In this document: one piece after another, positions 27,349-36,690 of the stretch | How positions within the stretch are numbered: the stretch's first letter is position 1 | Layout of the letters: every line of letters begins with the position of its first letter | Assembly: GCA_944391615.1 (NCBI GenBank) | Contig: CALXUE010000013.1 | Coordinates: forward strand, 1-44,658 | Direction of reading: 5' to 3' | Source of the DNA: an uncultured Alphaproteobacteria bacterium | GTDB lineage: Bacteria; Pseudomonadota; Alphaproteobacteria; RF32; CAG-239 | DNA length: 44,658 nt | The notes under the pieces: model-generated | Seen by the model: the letters and a program-made list of their open reading frames with translations, nothing else | Told to the model about the DNA's origin: nothing | The model's database searches: none | Made by a program: the position numbers and the translations under genes

Positions 27349-28653
27349 ATGCTGAATAAAAAATCACTCTTTACATTATCATTAAGCACAATGTTGTTTT
27401 TTTCAACATTAGCCCAAGCTGCGGCAGACAAAAAAGAGGCCGAAGATAATGTTGATACCTATGAACTTTTGAATTTGTTTGGCGATGTAATGGAGCGCGC
27501 CAAGAGTTCCTATGTTGAAGAAGTAAGTGATAAACAGCTGATAGAGGCCGCCATAAATGGCATGTTGACATCATTGGATCCGCACTCAAGCTATATGGAT
27601 GGCAAAGATTTCAAATATATGAGCGAACAAACCAAAGGCAAGTTTGGTGGATTGGGCATAGAAGTCACCATGGAAAACGGCGTTGTTAAGGTCATAACCC
27701 CGATGGATGACACACCGGCCTATAAAGCAGGGCTAAAACCAGGGGACTATATCGTAAACATTGATGGAGAATCAGTTGTTGGCATGACCTTAAATGATGC
27801 GGTTGACAGAATGAGGGGCAAAGTCGGCTCTAAGGTAAAACTGACGATTCGCCGCTTGAACGAAAAACCGTTTGATGTGACGATTAAGAGAGAAGAGATA
27901 AAAATCCAATCGGTTAAAACCGATATGAAGGGTGATGATGTTTTGTATATCCGCATAACATCATTCAGTGAAGATGTTGATAAAAACATCACCAAAGCGG
28001 TTAAAAACGCGATGAAAAAACATAAAGACCTTAAAGGAATTGTGATTGATATAAGAAACAACCCCGGAGGTTTATTAGACCAAGCCGTAAATGTATCTGA
28101 CTTGTTCTTAGATAAAGGAGAGATAGTTTCAACACGTTCGCGCAATGAAGAAGATACGGTCAAATACACCGCCAAACCCGGAGATATAACCAACGGTTTG
28201 CCAATAGTTGTGATCGTTAATGATGGTTCCGCCTCAGCTTCCGAAATTGTTGCAGGAGCATTGCAAGACCACAAGAGGGCGGTGATATTGGGTGAAAAAA
28301 CATTTGGCAAAGGTTCCGTTCAAACCATTATACCACTGAACAATAATGGCGCGATGCGCTTAACCACGGCGCGTTATTATACGCCGTCTGGCCGCTCAAT
28401 TCAGGTCAAAGGCATCGTTCCGGATGTTATCGTCAAACCATCCAAGGTGGAAGAGATTGAAAGCACGTTTGAGTTGAGCGAAGGCGAATATCAAAACGCC
28501 CTCAAAAATGACAGCGAAGATAAAAAAGATGCCAAGAAATTAGCTGCAGACAAAGCAGAAAAAGAAGAATTGGCCAAAGATTATCAGCTGTCACGTGCAC
28601 TAGATTTGGTAAGAGCCTTAGGTATTTATAAGCAAGGTCAAGATAATAAATAG
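27349..28653 (+). CDS. ctpA: Carboxyl-terminal processing peptidase (S41 family)
   Basis: 434 aa, with signal peptide to ~25 (ending AQAAA). A PDZ domain (~90-170) contains GGLGIEVTMENG and GDYIVNIDGESVVGM. The S41 domain has the catalytic Ser in NDGSASASEIVAGAL (~292-306) and the Lys in GEKTFGKGSVQT. A charged Lys/Glu-rich tail follows the core. It degrades or trims periplasmic proteins from the C-terminus, often regulating peptidoglycan hydrolases, which fits the EnvC-like gene just upstream (23-nt gap). Confidence 0.95.
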   Translation: MLNKKSLFTLSLSTMLFFSTLAQAAADKKEAEDNVDTYELLNLFGDVMERAKSSYVEEVSDKQLIEAAINGMLTSLDPHSSYMDGKDFKYMSEQTKGKFGGLGIEVTMENGVVKVITPMDDTPAYKAGLKPGDYIVNIDGESVVGMTLNDAVDRMRGKVGSKVKLTIRRLNEKPFDVTIKREEIKIQSVKTDMKGDDVLYIRITSFSEDVDKNITKAVKNAMKKHKDLKGIVIDIRNNPGGLLDQAVNVSDLFLDKGEIVSTRSRNEEDTVKYTAKPGDITNGLPIVVIVNDGSASASEIVAGALQDHKRAVILGEKTFGKGSVQTIIPLNNNGAMRLTTARYYTPSGRSIQVKGIVPDVIVKPSKVEEIESTFELSEGEYQNALKNDSEDKKDAKKLAADKAEKEELAKDYQLSRALDLVRALGIYKQGQDNK

Positions 28654-28663
28654 GGATACAAAC

Positions 28664-29851
28664 GTGATAAAGAAACTCAAATACAAACTAATAGGTTTGT
28701 TCAGCCTAATATTTATAATACTCTTTGTTGGTGGCACGGGATATTATTTTGCAGGCAAGAACAGCGAGCCAGAATATTTGAGTAAAGTAGATAAGATATT
28801 GTTTGATAAAAAGAACAAATCTCCCAAATACATCATTACCTTGCCGGATAAAATGTCAGTAAACACCGCAGCCCAGCAAGATAATGCCGAAACAGCAGAG
28901 GCACCGATTACACCGCAAGCCAATGACCTAAAGTCAAAAATAGCGAGATATACGGCAGAAGTTATGGGCAATATTCCGCATATCAGCAAACTAAATGATG
29001 CTGAGGGGTTAAGTCCGTTGCCGGTTGTAGAAGCCGAAGAAGAATATGAGCAAAACATAAACGGTTACATTTTGCCCAAAATCGCTGACAACGGTCGCAA
29101 ACCATGGATAGAATTTGCACAAGAGCGCCACCCGCTCCAACCAAACTTTTATCGAATAAGTATATTGCTGAAAGGTTTAGGTGTGAACAAGATACAAACC
29201 GAGCAAATTTTAACCAAGTTGCCGCGAGAGGTGTCTTTATCATTTTCACCTTATGGCGAAGATAATAAAAGACTCATCGGCATGGCGCGCAACCTAGGAC
29301 ACGAAACATACGCCGACTTGCTTTTATCCCCTAAAGACTTTTTAGAATCAGACAATGGACCGCTGGCATTAAGCATAACCGAAAGTCATGAAAAGAACAT
29401 AGAAAACACATATAAAAGTATAGCCAATGCAATGCCGACAGGGGGCATTGTCATTAATGAGGGGATAACGAGTTCAGAAGTAGAGTTAGGCTTAAAGGAT
29501 ATAATGGAAAAAGTAGGTGCAATGGGTTTGCTGATTATAGATGCGACAGAGAGCTCCGATGTTGAAAAAATTAAGACACAAGGCATAGCCCGCCGCAAAG
29601 CCGACATTGTCATAACAGATTACACACCCAAAGCTTTACAAAAAGCTTTCAAAGAAGCCGAAAGCATAGCTCGCAAACAAGGTTCGGTTTTAATTGTAAG
29701 TGATGTCAAAATGTCAGTCATAAAGGCGATTGATGATTGGGCCAAAACATTTTCACCGCAATTGACCTACCAAGAGATGAAAGAACAAAACATCGAAACA
29801 ATTGCAAGACCTTATGCCCTTGTGCCGATATCTGCAATGGTTGTTGAATAA
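28664..29851 (+). CDS. Divergent polysaccharide deacetylase family protein (YibQ-like)
   Basis: 395 aa, GTG start; one N-terminal membrane segment (~8-29) anchors a periplasmic domain. Residues ~158-390 match the divergent deacetylase family: LSFSPYGEDNKRLIGMARNLGHETYADLLLSP and DNGPLALSI. The metal-binding strand usually written VIDDLG reads LLKGLG (~166-171), and the GVNNHMG-like segment reads GIVINEGITS, so the Asp and His ligands appear lost and enzymatic activity is doubtful. It lies in the expected place between ctpA and rppH. Confidence 0.82.
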   Translation: MIKKLKYKLIGLFSLIFIILFVGGTGYYFAGKNSEPEYLSKVDKILFDKKNKSPKYIITLPDKMSVNTAAQQDNAETAEAPITPQANDLKSKIARYTAEVMGNIPHISKLNDAEGLSPLPVVEAEEEYEQNINGYILPKIADNGRKPWIEFAQERHPLQPNFYRISILLKGLGVNKIQTEQILTKLPREVSLSFSPYGEDNKRLIGMARNLGHETYADLLLSPKDFLESDNGPLALSITESHEKNIENTYKSIANAMPTGGIVINEGITSSEVELGLKDIMEKVGAMGLLIIDATESSDVEKIKTQGIARRKADIVITDYTPKALQKAFKEAESIARKQGSVLIVSDVKMSVIKAIDDWAKTFSPQLTYQEMKEQNIETIARPYALVPISAMVVE

Positions 29852-29871
29852 CAAAAGAGAAAGAGACAAAA

Positions 29872-30348
29872 ATGAAAAAATACCGTCCGAATGCCGGAGT
29901 AGTCGTATTTAATAAAGATAAATTAGTTTTAGTTTGTGAAAGATTAATCGGAGAAGAGGGAAAAAGTTGGCAGTTTCCGCAAGGGGGCATAGAGCTTAAT
30001 GAAAGTGCGATAGAGACCGCCCAAAGAGAACTGAGGGAAGAAACATCCATAACCAGCGTCAAACATGTCTATACAACGCCTAACGCCTATCTGTATGACT
30101 TTCCCAAAGATGTTTTAGAAATGAGCCGCCGCAAAGGCCGCTTTAATGACGGTCAAGTGCAAATGTGGAGCTTGTTTTTCTTTGAGGGCAAGGACAGTGA
30201 AATCAACCTAAACACGGCCGAACCGGAGTTCAAAAATTGGAAATGGATAAAAATAGAAGAAGCCGCCAAACACGTCATCACCTTCAAACAAGAAGTATAT
30301 GAAGAAATAATCAAAGAATTTAAGCCGATAATCGAAAATTATAGGTAA
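29872..30348 (+). CDS. rppH: RNA pyrophosphohydrolase (Nudix)
   Basis: 158 aa. The Nudix box occupies residues 38-60 (GGIELNESAIETAQRELREE), with the usual Gly near its end replaced by Ser59. YRPNAGVVVFN and WQFPQGG at the front are typical RppH. It removes pyrophosphate from 5'-triphosphorylated RNA to start mRNA decay, or hydrolyses dinucleoside polyphosphates. Last conserved gene of the envC–ctpA–yibQ–rppH run; the start has AAAGAGAAAGAGAC upstream. Confidence 0.95.
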   Translation: MKKYRPNAGVVVFNKDKLVLVCERLIGEEGKSWQFPQGGIELNESAIETAQRELREETSITSVKHVYTTPNAYLYDFPKDVLEMSRRKGRFNDGQVQMWSLFFFEGKDSEINLNTAEPEFKNWKWIKIEEAAKHVITFKQEVYEEIIKEFKPIIENYR

Positions 30349-30355
30349 AAAGGCC

Positions 30356-30384
30356 TTGTTTATAGACTAAAAATGTGCTATATT
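30356..30384 (+). promoter_or_regulatory. Promoter of the 248-aa gene
   Basis: TTGTTT (30356-30361), 17-nt spacer ending TGTGC, TATATT (30379-30384). Extended -10, transcription start expected near 30391. Confidence 0.55.
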
Positions 30385-30419
30385 TGTCCCAAATTGAGAT
30401 TTTTAGGGACAAAAGAACA

Positions 30420-31166
30420 ATGATGACACCAAAATTACATGATGAAATGATGTTTTTGGTAGACAAAGCGGGCCGAACCGGTTTGACATCAAATGTGCCG
30501 TTTAATGAGGCACAATTTTCAGAGTTGGTAAAGCTGCGCCAATTGTCAATTTTGCAGTCCGCTTACCAACCTCACGCGAATGAAAAAAATCTTCCCGTTT
30601 TGTCAAGGGAGGATTTCACCAAAGATTTGGTTGATATCGCCTATAGTTTTGCAGGAATAAATAAATACCGCCAAAAGAAACATACTTATGAATATTTCAG
30701 GGATAATATTATGGTTTATGACGGGAATGAATTGCATTTTAAGCAGCCGGAAATTGACCCTGAAAATATGTTGTATGCTTTTTCAGTAGAGAGAATTTAT
30801 AATCAAAGAAATTATAAAATTGAGGGGATGGATACCTTTGCAATTTTTAGAGATGTAAAACAAAAACATCAGGCACAAGAGGCGATGGAACAACAGCATG
30901 CTGCATTTCAAAATGACTTATTGCAACTTGGCCTAAATACCAACCAGTCGACAGAATTGCTTAACCCACAGATTATGGAATTGCTAAAGATACAAAATCA
31001 GTTGATACAGCAGGCTTTGGAACAACAAAAACTAAGCTTATTGCAGGCAAATCCAGAGTTGCTGAAACAAATAAACTTTAATCAAGGAGCAAAGCAAACG
31101 CCGCAAATAGACAGTAATGTCCAGCGGATGATAGAGAGCAAAATAAACGAACGCAGCCGTATATAG
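30420..31166 (+). CDS. Hypothetical protein, 248 aa, Gln-rich C-terminus
   Basis: Start taken at the first ATG of ATGATG at 30420, since the longer frame would begin inside the promoter. There is no signal peptide or membrane segment. The N-terminal ~150 residues look globular (YSFAGINKYRQKKHTYEYFRDNIMVYDGNEL). The C-terminal ~90 are Gln/Leu-rich helices (LLKIQNQLIQQALEQQKLSLLQ), suggesting a coiled coil and self-association. The last codons form the 5' arm of the terminator stem. No family recognised. Confidence 0.65.
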   Translation: MMTPKLHDEMMFLVDKAGRTGLTSNVPFNEAQFSELVKLRQLSILQSAYQPHANEKNLPVLSREDFTKDLVDIAYSFAGINKYRQKKHTYEYFRDNIMVYDGNELHFKQPEIDPENMLYAFSVERIYNQRNYKIEGMDTFAIFRDVKQKHQAQEAMEQQHAAFQNDLLQLGLNTNQSTELLNPQIMELLKIQNQLIQQALEQQKLSLLQANPELLKQINFNQGAKQTPQIDSNVQRMIESKINERSRI

Positions 31167-31179
31167 GCTGCGTTTTTTT
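31150..31179 (+). terminator. Terminator overlapping the CDS end
   Basis: AACGCAGCC (31150-31158), loop GTATATA, GGCTGCGTT (31166-31174), T to 31179. The stop codon TAG (31164-31166) lies in the loop and stem. Confidence 0.85.
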
Positions 31180-31185
31180 ATAAAA

Positions 31186-32262
31186 TTAAATTGCGTCAAA
31201 ATTAATGCGCGGGTCAACAAGAGAATAGGTCAAATCGCTGATGAGTTTAAGCACCAAGCCTATAAGAGCAAAAATATAGAGTGTACCGAAAATCACCGGA
31301 TAATCTCGGGTCATAATAGCTTCATAACCAAGCAACCCAAGCCCATTGAGAGAAAAAATCACCTCAATAAGCAAAGAACCTGTAAACAGCATTTTAATCA
31401 GTAGTGACGGAAAACCGGCAATAACAATTAACATAGCATTGCGAAACACGTGGTGATAAAGCACTTGATGTTGGTTTGCACCCTTAGCCCGCGCCGTTAG
31501 GACATAAGGTTTAGACAGTTCATCAATAAAAGAATTTTTTGTCAGCATGGTAAGAGAGGCAAACCCACCGATAACCATGGTAAGAACAGGTAATGTTATG
31601 TGCCAAAAATAATCCAATATTTTACCACCCAAGGATAATGAGTCAAAGTTTGCCGAAGTAAGGCCACGCAACGGAAACCACTGAAAATAAGTGCCGCCTG
31701 CAAAAAACACAATTAAAAACACCGCAAACAAAAAGACAGGGATGGATGCTCCCAAAACAACAACAAACGATGTCCAAACATCAAATTTTGAACCATCGCA
31801 TACGGCTTTTTTTATTCCGAGCGGAATAGAAATAAGATAGATAATAAGCGTTGACCATAACCCAAGAGAAATAGAAACCGGCATTCTCTCCCAAATTAAG
31901 GTCGCCACGGACTTGTCTTTATAATAGCTTTTCCCAAAGTCAAACAAAGCATAGTCACGCACCATTTTTGCAAAACGCACATAAATAGGTTCATCAAAAC
32001 CAAACTGTTTTTTGAGCTCCTCCACCAAATAATCAGGCACGCCTTGCGCCCCTTGATAAGAAGATGAGTTGTTTTGAGCAGAATGCATTTGTGCCGTTGA
32101 AGTCAGAGCAGAGGTTGCATCAACATTCATCCCGCGATATTTTGCCAACATATATTCAACCGGTCCGCCGGGAGCCATCTGGATGATAAAAAAATTTACA
32201 CAAAGTATTCCAAATAAAGTCAGAGGAATAAGCAAAATTCTTTTTAAGATATAATTTCTCAA
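31186..32262 (-). CDS. yejB: ABC transporter permease, YejB-like (oligopeptide/microcin C type)
   Basis: 358 aa, six membrane segments. The N-terminus [39 protein letters not shown] and an insertion rich in Ala/Ser/Gln (~48-85) are characteristic of YejB. The EAA loop reads [22 protein letters not shown]. It moves peptides across the inner membrane together with YejE and the YejF ATPase, but neither is nearby: the next gene is convergent and unrelated. Its start overlaps the yejA stop by 4 nt. Confidence 0.92.
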   Translation of the reverse strand: MRNYILKRILLIPLTLFGILCVNFFIIQMAPGGPVEYMLAKYRGMNVDATSALTSTAQMHSAQNNSSSYQGAQGVPDYLVEELKKQFGFDEPIYVRFAKMVRDYALFDFGKSYYKDKSVATLIWERMPVSISLGLWSTLIIYLISIPLGIKKAVCDGSKFDVWTSFVVVLGASIPVFLFAVFLIVFFAGGTYFQWFPLRGLTSANFDSLSLGGKILDYFWHITLPVLTMVIGGFASLTMLTKNSFIDELSKPYVLTARAKGANQHQVLYHHVFRNAMLIVIAGFPSLLIKMLFTGSLLIEVIFSLNGLGLLGYEAIMTRDYPVIFGTLYIFALIGLVLKLISDLTYSLVDPRINFDAI

Positions 32263-34091
32263 GGTTTGTTCTCCTCTTTAATCCACCAGGTAAAAGGCTG
32301 AAATCCGACTTTAAGAGATGTTTTCGGGTGCTCAAATTTATTTTGATAAGCCACACGTGCAGAAGGCGCATACCATTGAGGAATCATATAATTTTCAAAA
32401 AGCAAAACTCTGTCTAAAGCCCGAACATACGCCTCATAATCATCTTTGTGAGAAGAGCGAATAAGCCCATCAATCAAAGCATCGACCACTTTGTTTTGGA
32501 TTCCCATGATATTATAAGAACCATGAACCATTGCAGAGGCCGACCCCCAAAGCTCTTTTTGCTCATTTCCAGGCAACTGAGAAGTCGTCAGCGCAATAAT
32601 CGCCACATCAAAATCAAAGTTATCAAGGCGGTTTTTATAAATATTAACTTCAACTGTTCTGAATTTTGCCTCGATTCCAATTTTTTTGAGGTTTTTAATA
32701 AATGGCAGCATAACGCGTGTAAAGGAAGACCCGTTAGCCGAGTTATCAAAAATTTCAAAAGAGAGCGGTTCACCGGTTTTGAGATTGGTCATTTTTCCAT
32801 CCACAAAATCATAACCGGCTTGTTTAAGGAGCTCGACAGCTTTTTTGAGATTTTCACGTGTCTGAAAAGCATCTTTGTGTTGTGGAAGAGATGGTGCTTG
32901 TGTAAAAATTTCAGGTGGAAGTTGGTCTTTGACCTTGTTTAAAACATTAAGTTCTTTGCCTTTAGGCAATCCGGTAGCCTCAAACCCCGTATTTGTAAAA
33001 TAGCTAAAGATTCTGGCATATTGAGAATAAAAAAGTTTATCATTTGCCCAGTCAAAATCAAAAGCCAGAGAGATAGCTTGACGTACACGCTTGTCCTTAA
33101 ACTTATCTTTGCGCAGGTTAAAAGCAAACATCTGCAAATTAGCCGGATTAGAATGCGGAATATCTTCTTTGATGACGCCGCCGCTTTTCACAACATCATT
33201 GTCATAGCCTGTAACCCAATTTTTTGCAATATATTCTTCCCGGATATCAATATTACCCGAAAACAAAGCTTGGAGCGTAACGGTAGTGTCTTGATAATAT
33301 TCATAGCGAATGGAGTCAAAATTATAAAAACCTTTGCGCGTAGGCAAATTTTTTGCCCAGTAATTAGGATTTCTTTTAAAGGATATAAACTTTCCCGCCT
33401 GAAACTTATCAATTATATAGGGGCCGCTGCCCAAAAATGGTTTAAGCGTTGGCGCGCTAAAATCTTTTCCCTTCCAGTCAGCTTTAGAAAAGATGGAAAT
33501 CTGAGCTAAAATCAAAGGGAGCTCTTTGTTTTGAATATTTTTTTTAAAATAAAACCGCACATGCCGGTCAGAAATTTTCTCAACGAGGTCAACATCTCCA
33601 TAATAAACCTTATAAATCGGTGCGCCTTTTTGAATGATTGAGTTAAAAGAAAAAATCACATCATCAGCCAAAATAGGTGTTCCGTCAGAAAATTGCGCGC
33701 GCTCATCTAAAATAAAGCCAACAAAGGATTTATCATGAGGCAGTTCAAAAGCTTTAGCGATAAGGGGATAAACAGAAGCAGGGTCATCAACCGGCGTAAC
33801 GCCGAGTGTGTCCAGAGTCAACGCGGCCGCTTCGGTTGCGGGATTTCCTTTAAATATAAAGGGATTAAAACTGTCAAACCCGCCATAGGACGGAAACACA
33901 ACAGTACCACCTTTAGGAGCAAGAGGATTAACATATTCAAAATTTTCAAAATCGGATTTATATTTAGGCTCATTATAAAGGGAAATATAAGGATAAACAA
34001 AAGACTGTGCCGCCAAAACAAACTTAGAGGCACAGCAAAACACAATACCGACAAAGAGAGCAAAAAAATTATTTTTTAGCCCCAATTTCAT
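32259..34091 (-). CDS. yejA: Periplasmic peptide-binding protein, YejA-like (SBP family 5)
   Basis: 610 aa; signal peptide to ~residue 28 (ending LAAQ). Family-5 solute-binding signatures: [27 protein letters not shown] near the start, [17 protein letters not shown] and [28 protein letters not shown] mid-protein. It delivers oligopeptides to the YejB/YejE permease. The start lies 23 nt inside the upstream gene and follows GGGAGTTGGGTGA. The order orf481–yejA–yejB with overlaps indicates one translationally coupled operon. Confidence 0.92.
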   Translation of the reverse strand: MKLGLKNNFFALFVGIVFCCASKFVLAAQSFVYPYISLYNEPKYKSDFENFEYVNPLAPKGGTVVFPSYGGFDSFNPFIFKGNPATEAAALTLDTLGVTPVDDPASVYPLIAKAFELPHDKSFVGFILDERAQFSDGTPILADDVIFSFNSIIQKGAPIYKVYYGDVDLVEKISDRHVRFYFKKNIQNKELPLILAQISIFSKADWKGKDFSAPTLKPFLGSGPYIIDKFQAGKFISFKRNPNYWAKNLPTRKGFYNFDSIRYEYYQDTTVTLQALFSGNIDIREEYIAKNWVTGYDNDVVKSGGVIKEDIPHSNPANLQMFAFNLRKDKFKDKRVRQAISLAFDFDWANDKLFYSQYARIFSYFTNTGFEATGLPKGKELNVLNKVKDQLPPEIFTQAPSLPQHKDAFQTRENLKKAVELLKQAGYDFVDGKMTNLKTGEPLSFEIFDNSANGSSFTRVMLPFIKNLKKIGIEAKFRTVEVNIYKNRLDNFDFDVAIIALTTSQLPGNEQKELWGSASAMVHGSYNIMGIQNKVVDALIDGLIRSSHKDDYEAYVRALDRVLLFENYMIPQWYAPSARVAYQNKFEHPKTSLKVGFQPFTWWIKEENKP

Positions 34092-35514
34092 TCACCCAAC
34101 TCCCAAACGGAAAAGCCACATCATCATTACTGTTTTCAGATTCTTTAGCTTTATTTGAGGACGAGGCAACAACCTTGTCAGCCATAAGAGTATCAGCTTT
34201 TTTCATTTTTTCCCATTCGCGACGCAAAGATTTGAGAGTTTTTTTAGGCTCGCTGGGAACAGAAGTTGAAACAGTGGCACGTTCCACAGAGGGCGCAGAT
34301 AAATGTTTTTCAATCGGATGACCTGTAAAGTCTTCAATATCCATTTGTTCATCATCATGCCAAGGTTGATTTTTCAAATCAGAACGATCATCATGAAGGA
34401 CGGCAGAAATTTTAACATCATCAAAAGAAACAACCTTTGAGTTGGATGAATTATCATCTGCAGGCTTAATGTCGAACTTAGGTTCTTTGTCAAAAGTAGA
34501 TGAATCTTCAGTTCCAAAACTGCGTTCCAAAGCCATAGAGAAAGGATCGTCCGATTTAGCATTTTCGGAGACATCATCATCTTCATCAACAGATTTATCT
34601 TTTTTCTTGAAGAAAGAAAACTTTGAAAGAAAAGTTTTTTCATCAGAGTGTTTTGCAAAATCCTCGGTAACCGGTTCATTTTTTTGAGAGGCAAAAGCGG
34701 CTTTACGATCCAGAGCTTTGAACGTTTCCGGTTCATTCAAGGAAGAAGATGAATTAGCGTCATTAACAATAGAGTTAAGAGAAGCCATATTTGTTGTTCC
34801 GACAAAAGTTTTTGAAGCGGACAACTCATCAGAAATCGGCAAGAATATAGAATAAACTTTACCAAACACGCCGGTTTCAATCAAGTTAAGAAAAACATGT
34901 TCTTTGTCATGTTTTTCCAACAGAGTAATCAACCCCTGATAACGAGCCACAAATTCTTGCACGGAACCGGAAAGCACTTTGTCTTTTTGGGAGCGGTTAT
35001 ACATTCTGAGTTGAAAATCAGATTGCGCCTGAGAAATATCAATCAGCACTTTTCCGAAAGACCATTTACCACCGTTTTGCACTTTAGCCCAAAGGTTTTC
35101 GATTTGCTCCACTGAGGCCATACCGGAACGTTTGATAATTTCAGCCAAAAGTTCATTCATATCGGAGATAAACACATCAAATTTATTAAGGATGAAGCCG
35201 TCTTTAATTTCTTGTTCGGCCTCGAGCATAATTCGAGCCAGCAAATCGGTGTAATCCAAATTTTTTTTCATCTGGAGAGAAAGCGTATAAATATTTTTAG
35301 AAGTATGTCGATTAGTTGAAAATTGGCTGATATAACCAAAAATCATCCACAAGACAAACACCGGCAAAAGCAAAAAAGCCACATAAATAGAGGCATCAAA
35401 CAAGCTCAAAGAATTTATTGGTAATCCGTTAAGTTTGTCAAACACAAAAATAGAAGCGTAAATCAGCCAGGTCACGCTAGAAAAAACAGAAACACAGAAA
35501 GCCAAAGCTAACAC
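34069..35514 (-). CDS. Membrane protein of unknown function, 481 aa
   Basis: GTG start with TTTGGAG upstream. Two N-terminal membrane helices (~2-24 and ~46-66) precede a helical region (~75-235) with conserved-looking aromatic positions, e.g. WSFGKVLIDISQAQSDFQLRMY. From ~240 on the protein is Ser/Asp/Lys-rich and disordered. The region ~405-430 (KTLKSLRREWEKMKKADTL) could be a short helix. No family recognised. Overlap with yejA suggests co-expression; whether it acts with the transporter is unknown. Confidence 0.7.
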   Translation of the reverse strand: MLALAFCVSVFSSVTWLIYASIFVFDKLNGLPINSLSLFDASIYVAFLLLPVFVLWMIFGYISQFSTNRHTSKNIYTLSLQMKKNLDYTDLLARIMLEAEQEIKDGFILNKFDVFISDMNELLAEIIKRSGMASVEQIENLWAKVQNGGKWSFGKVLIDISQAQSDFQLRMYNRSQKDKVLSGSVQEFVARYQGLITLLEKHDKEHVFLNLIETGVFGKVYSIFLPISDELSASKTFVGTTNMASLNSIVNDANSSSSLNEPETFKALDRKAAFASQKNEPVTEDFAKHSDEKTFLSKFSFFKKKDKSVDEDDDVSENAKSDDPFSMALERSFGTEDSSTFDKEPKFDIKPADDNSSNSKVVSFDDVKISAVLHDDRSDLKNQPWHDDEQMDIEDFTGHPIEKHLSAPSVERATVSTSVPSEPKKTLKSLRREWEKMKKADTLMADKVVASSSNKAKESENSNDDVAFPFGSWVNEIGAKK

Positions 35515-35711
35515 GGTTTATCTCCAAATAAAAAAATATCAAAAACTAAGCACGATTTTACCGCAAGTGTATAACAATTCAATCAAATAATCATAAGAAT
35601 CCTCAGCAAAAAACAAGCTAAAATGCACAAAAACCAAAAATAAGAGTCGAAATTTAAGATAAAGTGTGTTAAGAGAGAAAACAGGATTAATAAATAAAAG
35701 AGAAAATAGCA

Positions 35712-36680
35712 ATGAATACAGCAAATACTTTGGTATTGGATTTTGAAAAAACAATTGTAGAAATAGAAGCAAAAATAGAGAGTCTGAAGCTGTTGGCGCA
35801 AGAAGAAGATGTTGATATCAGCAAAGAAGTTGCGCGTTTGCAAGAAAAATTAAATAAGCAACTGGTCATCTCCTATTCAAACTTAACGCCGTGGCAAAAA
35901 GCACAGGTGGCTCGCCATCCGGATAGACCGCATTGCTTAGATTATGTTAATTCTTTGATAGAAGATTTTGTTCCCCTGGCCGGAGACAGAACCTTTGCCG
36001 ATGATCCAACCATGATAGGCGGAATAGGCCGCTTTAAAGGAATTTCAGTCGTGGTTATGGGCCAAGAAAAAGGCCATGATTTGGAAACTCGCATGAAATA
36101 TAATTTCGGTATGGCCAAACCGGAAGGCTACCGCAAGGCACAAAGATTAATGAGATTGGCGGACAAATTTAATCTGCCGGTTATAACCTTGGTCGATACC
36201 GACGGTGCTTACCCTGGGGTTGAAGCTGAAGCCAGAGGACAAGCTGAGGCCATAGCATCTTCAATTGAGTGCTGCTTGCAGCTTAAAACGCCGATAGTTT
36301 CCACCATTATCGGAATGGGCGGTTCCGGCGGAGCCATAGCAATAGCCGCAGCCGACAGAATATTAATGCTTGAGAACTCAATTTATTCAATCATATCGCC
36401 GGAAGCTTGCAGTTCGATTCTGTGGCGCTCAACCGACAAAGTAAAAGAAGCAGCTGAGGCTTTGCGCTTTACGGCACAAGATTTGAAACACTTTGGTGTC
36501 ATAGATGAAGTCATCAAAGAACCACTGGGCGGTGCGCACCGTGACAGCAAAAAAGCCATTGAAGAAGTCGGCAACGCAATTTTGAAACACTTAAAAGAGC
36601 TTTTACCGCTGAACGGCGAAGATTTGCGCCGTCGCCGCACAGAAAAATTCTTGGCAATGGGACGTAATTTACCGGATTAA
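35712..36680 (+). CDS. accA: Acetyl-CoA carboxylase carboxyltransferase, alpha subunit
   Basis: 322 aa. LDFEKTIVEIEAKIESLK at the start and DYVNSLIEDFVPLAGDRTFADDPTMIGGIGRF, then MGQEKGHD, PVITLVDTDGAYPGVEAEARGQAEAIA and SIISPEACSSILWR identify the alpha subunit. With AccD it transfers the carboxyl group from biotin to acetyl-CoA, the first step of fatty acid synthesis. accD is only 2 kb downstream on the same strand, closer than in many genomes where accA is elsewhere. Confidence 0.97.
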   Translation: MNTANTLVLDFEKTIVEIEAKIESLKLLAQEEDVDISKEVARLQEKLNKQLVISYSNLTPWQKAQVARHPDRPHCLDYVNSLIEDFVPLAGDRTFADDPTMIGGIGRFKGISVVVMGQEKGHDLETRMKYNFGMAKPEGYRKAQRLMRLADKFNLPVITLVDTDGAYPGVEAEARGQAEAIASSIECCLQLKTPIVSTIIGMGGSGGAIAIAAADRILMLENSIYSIISPEACSSILWRSTDKVKEAAEALRFTAQDLKHFGVIDEVIKEPLGGAHRDSKKAIEEVGNAILKHLKELLPLNGEDLRRRRTEKFLAMGRNLPD

Positions 36681-36690
36681 GGCAGATTCC

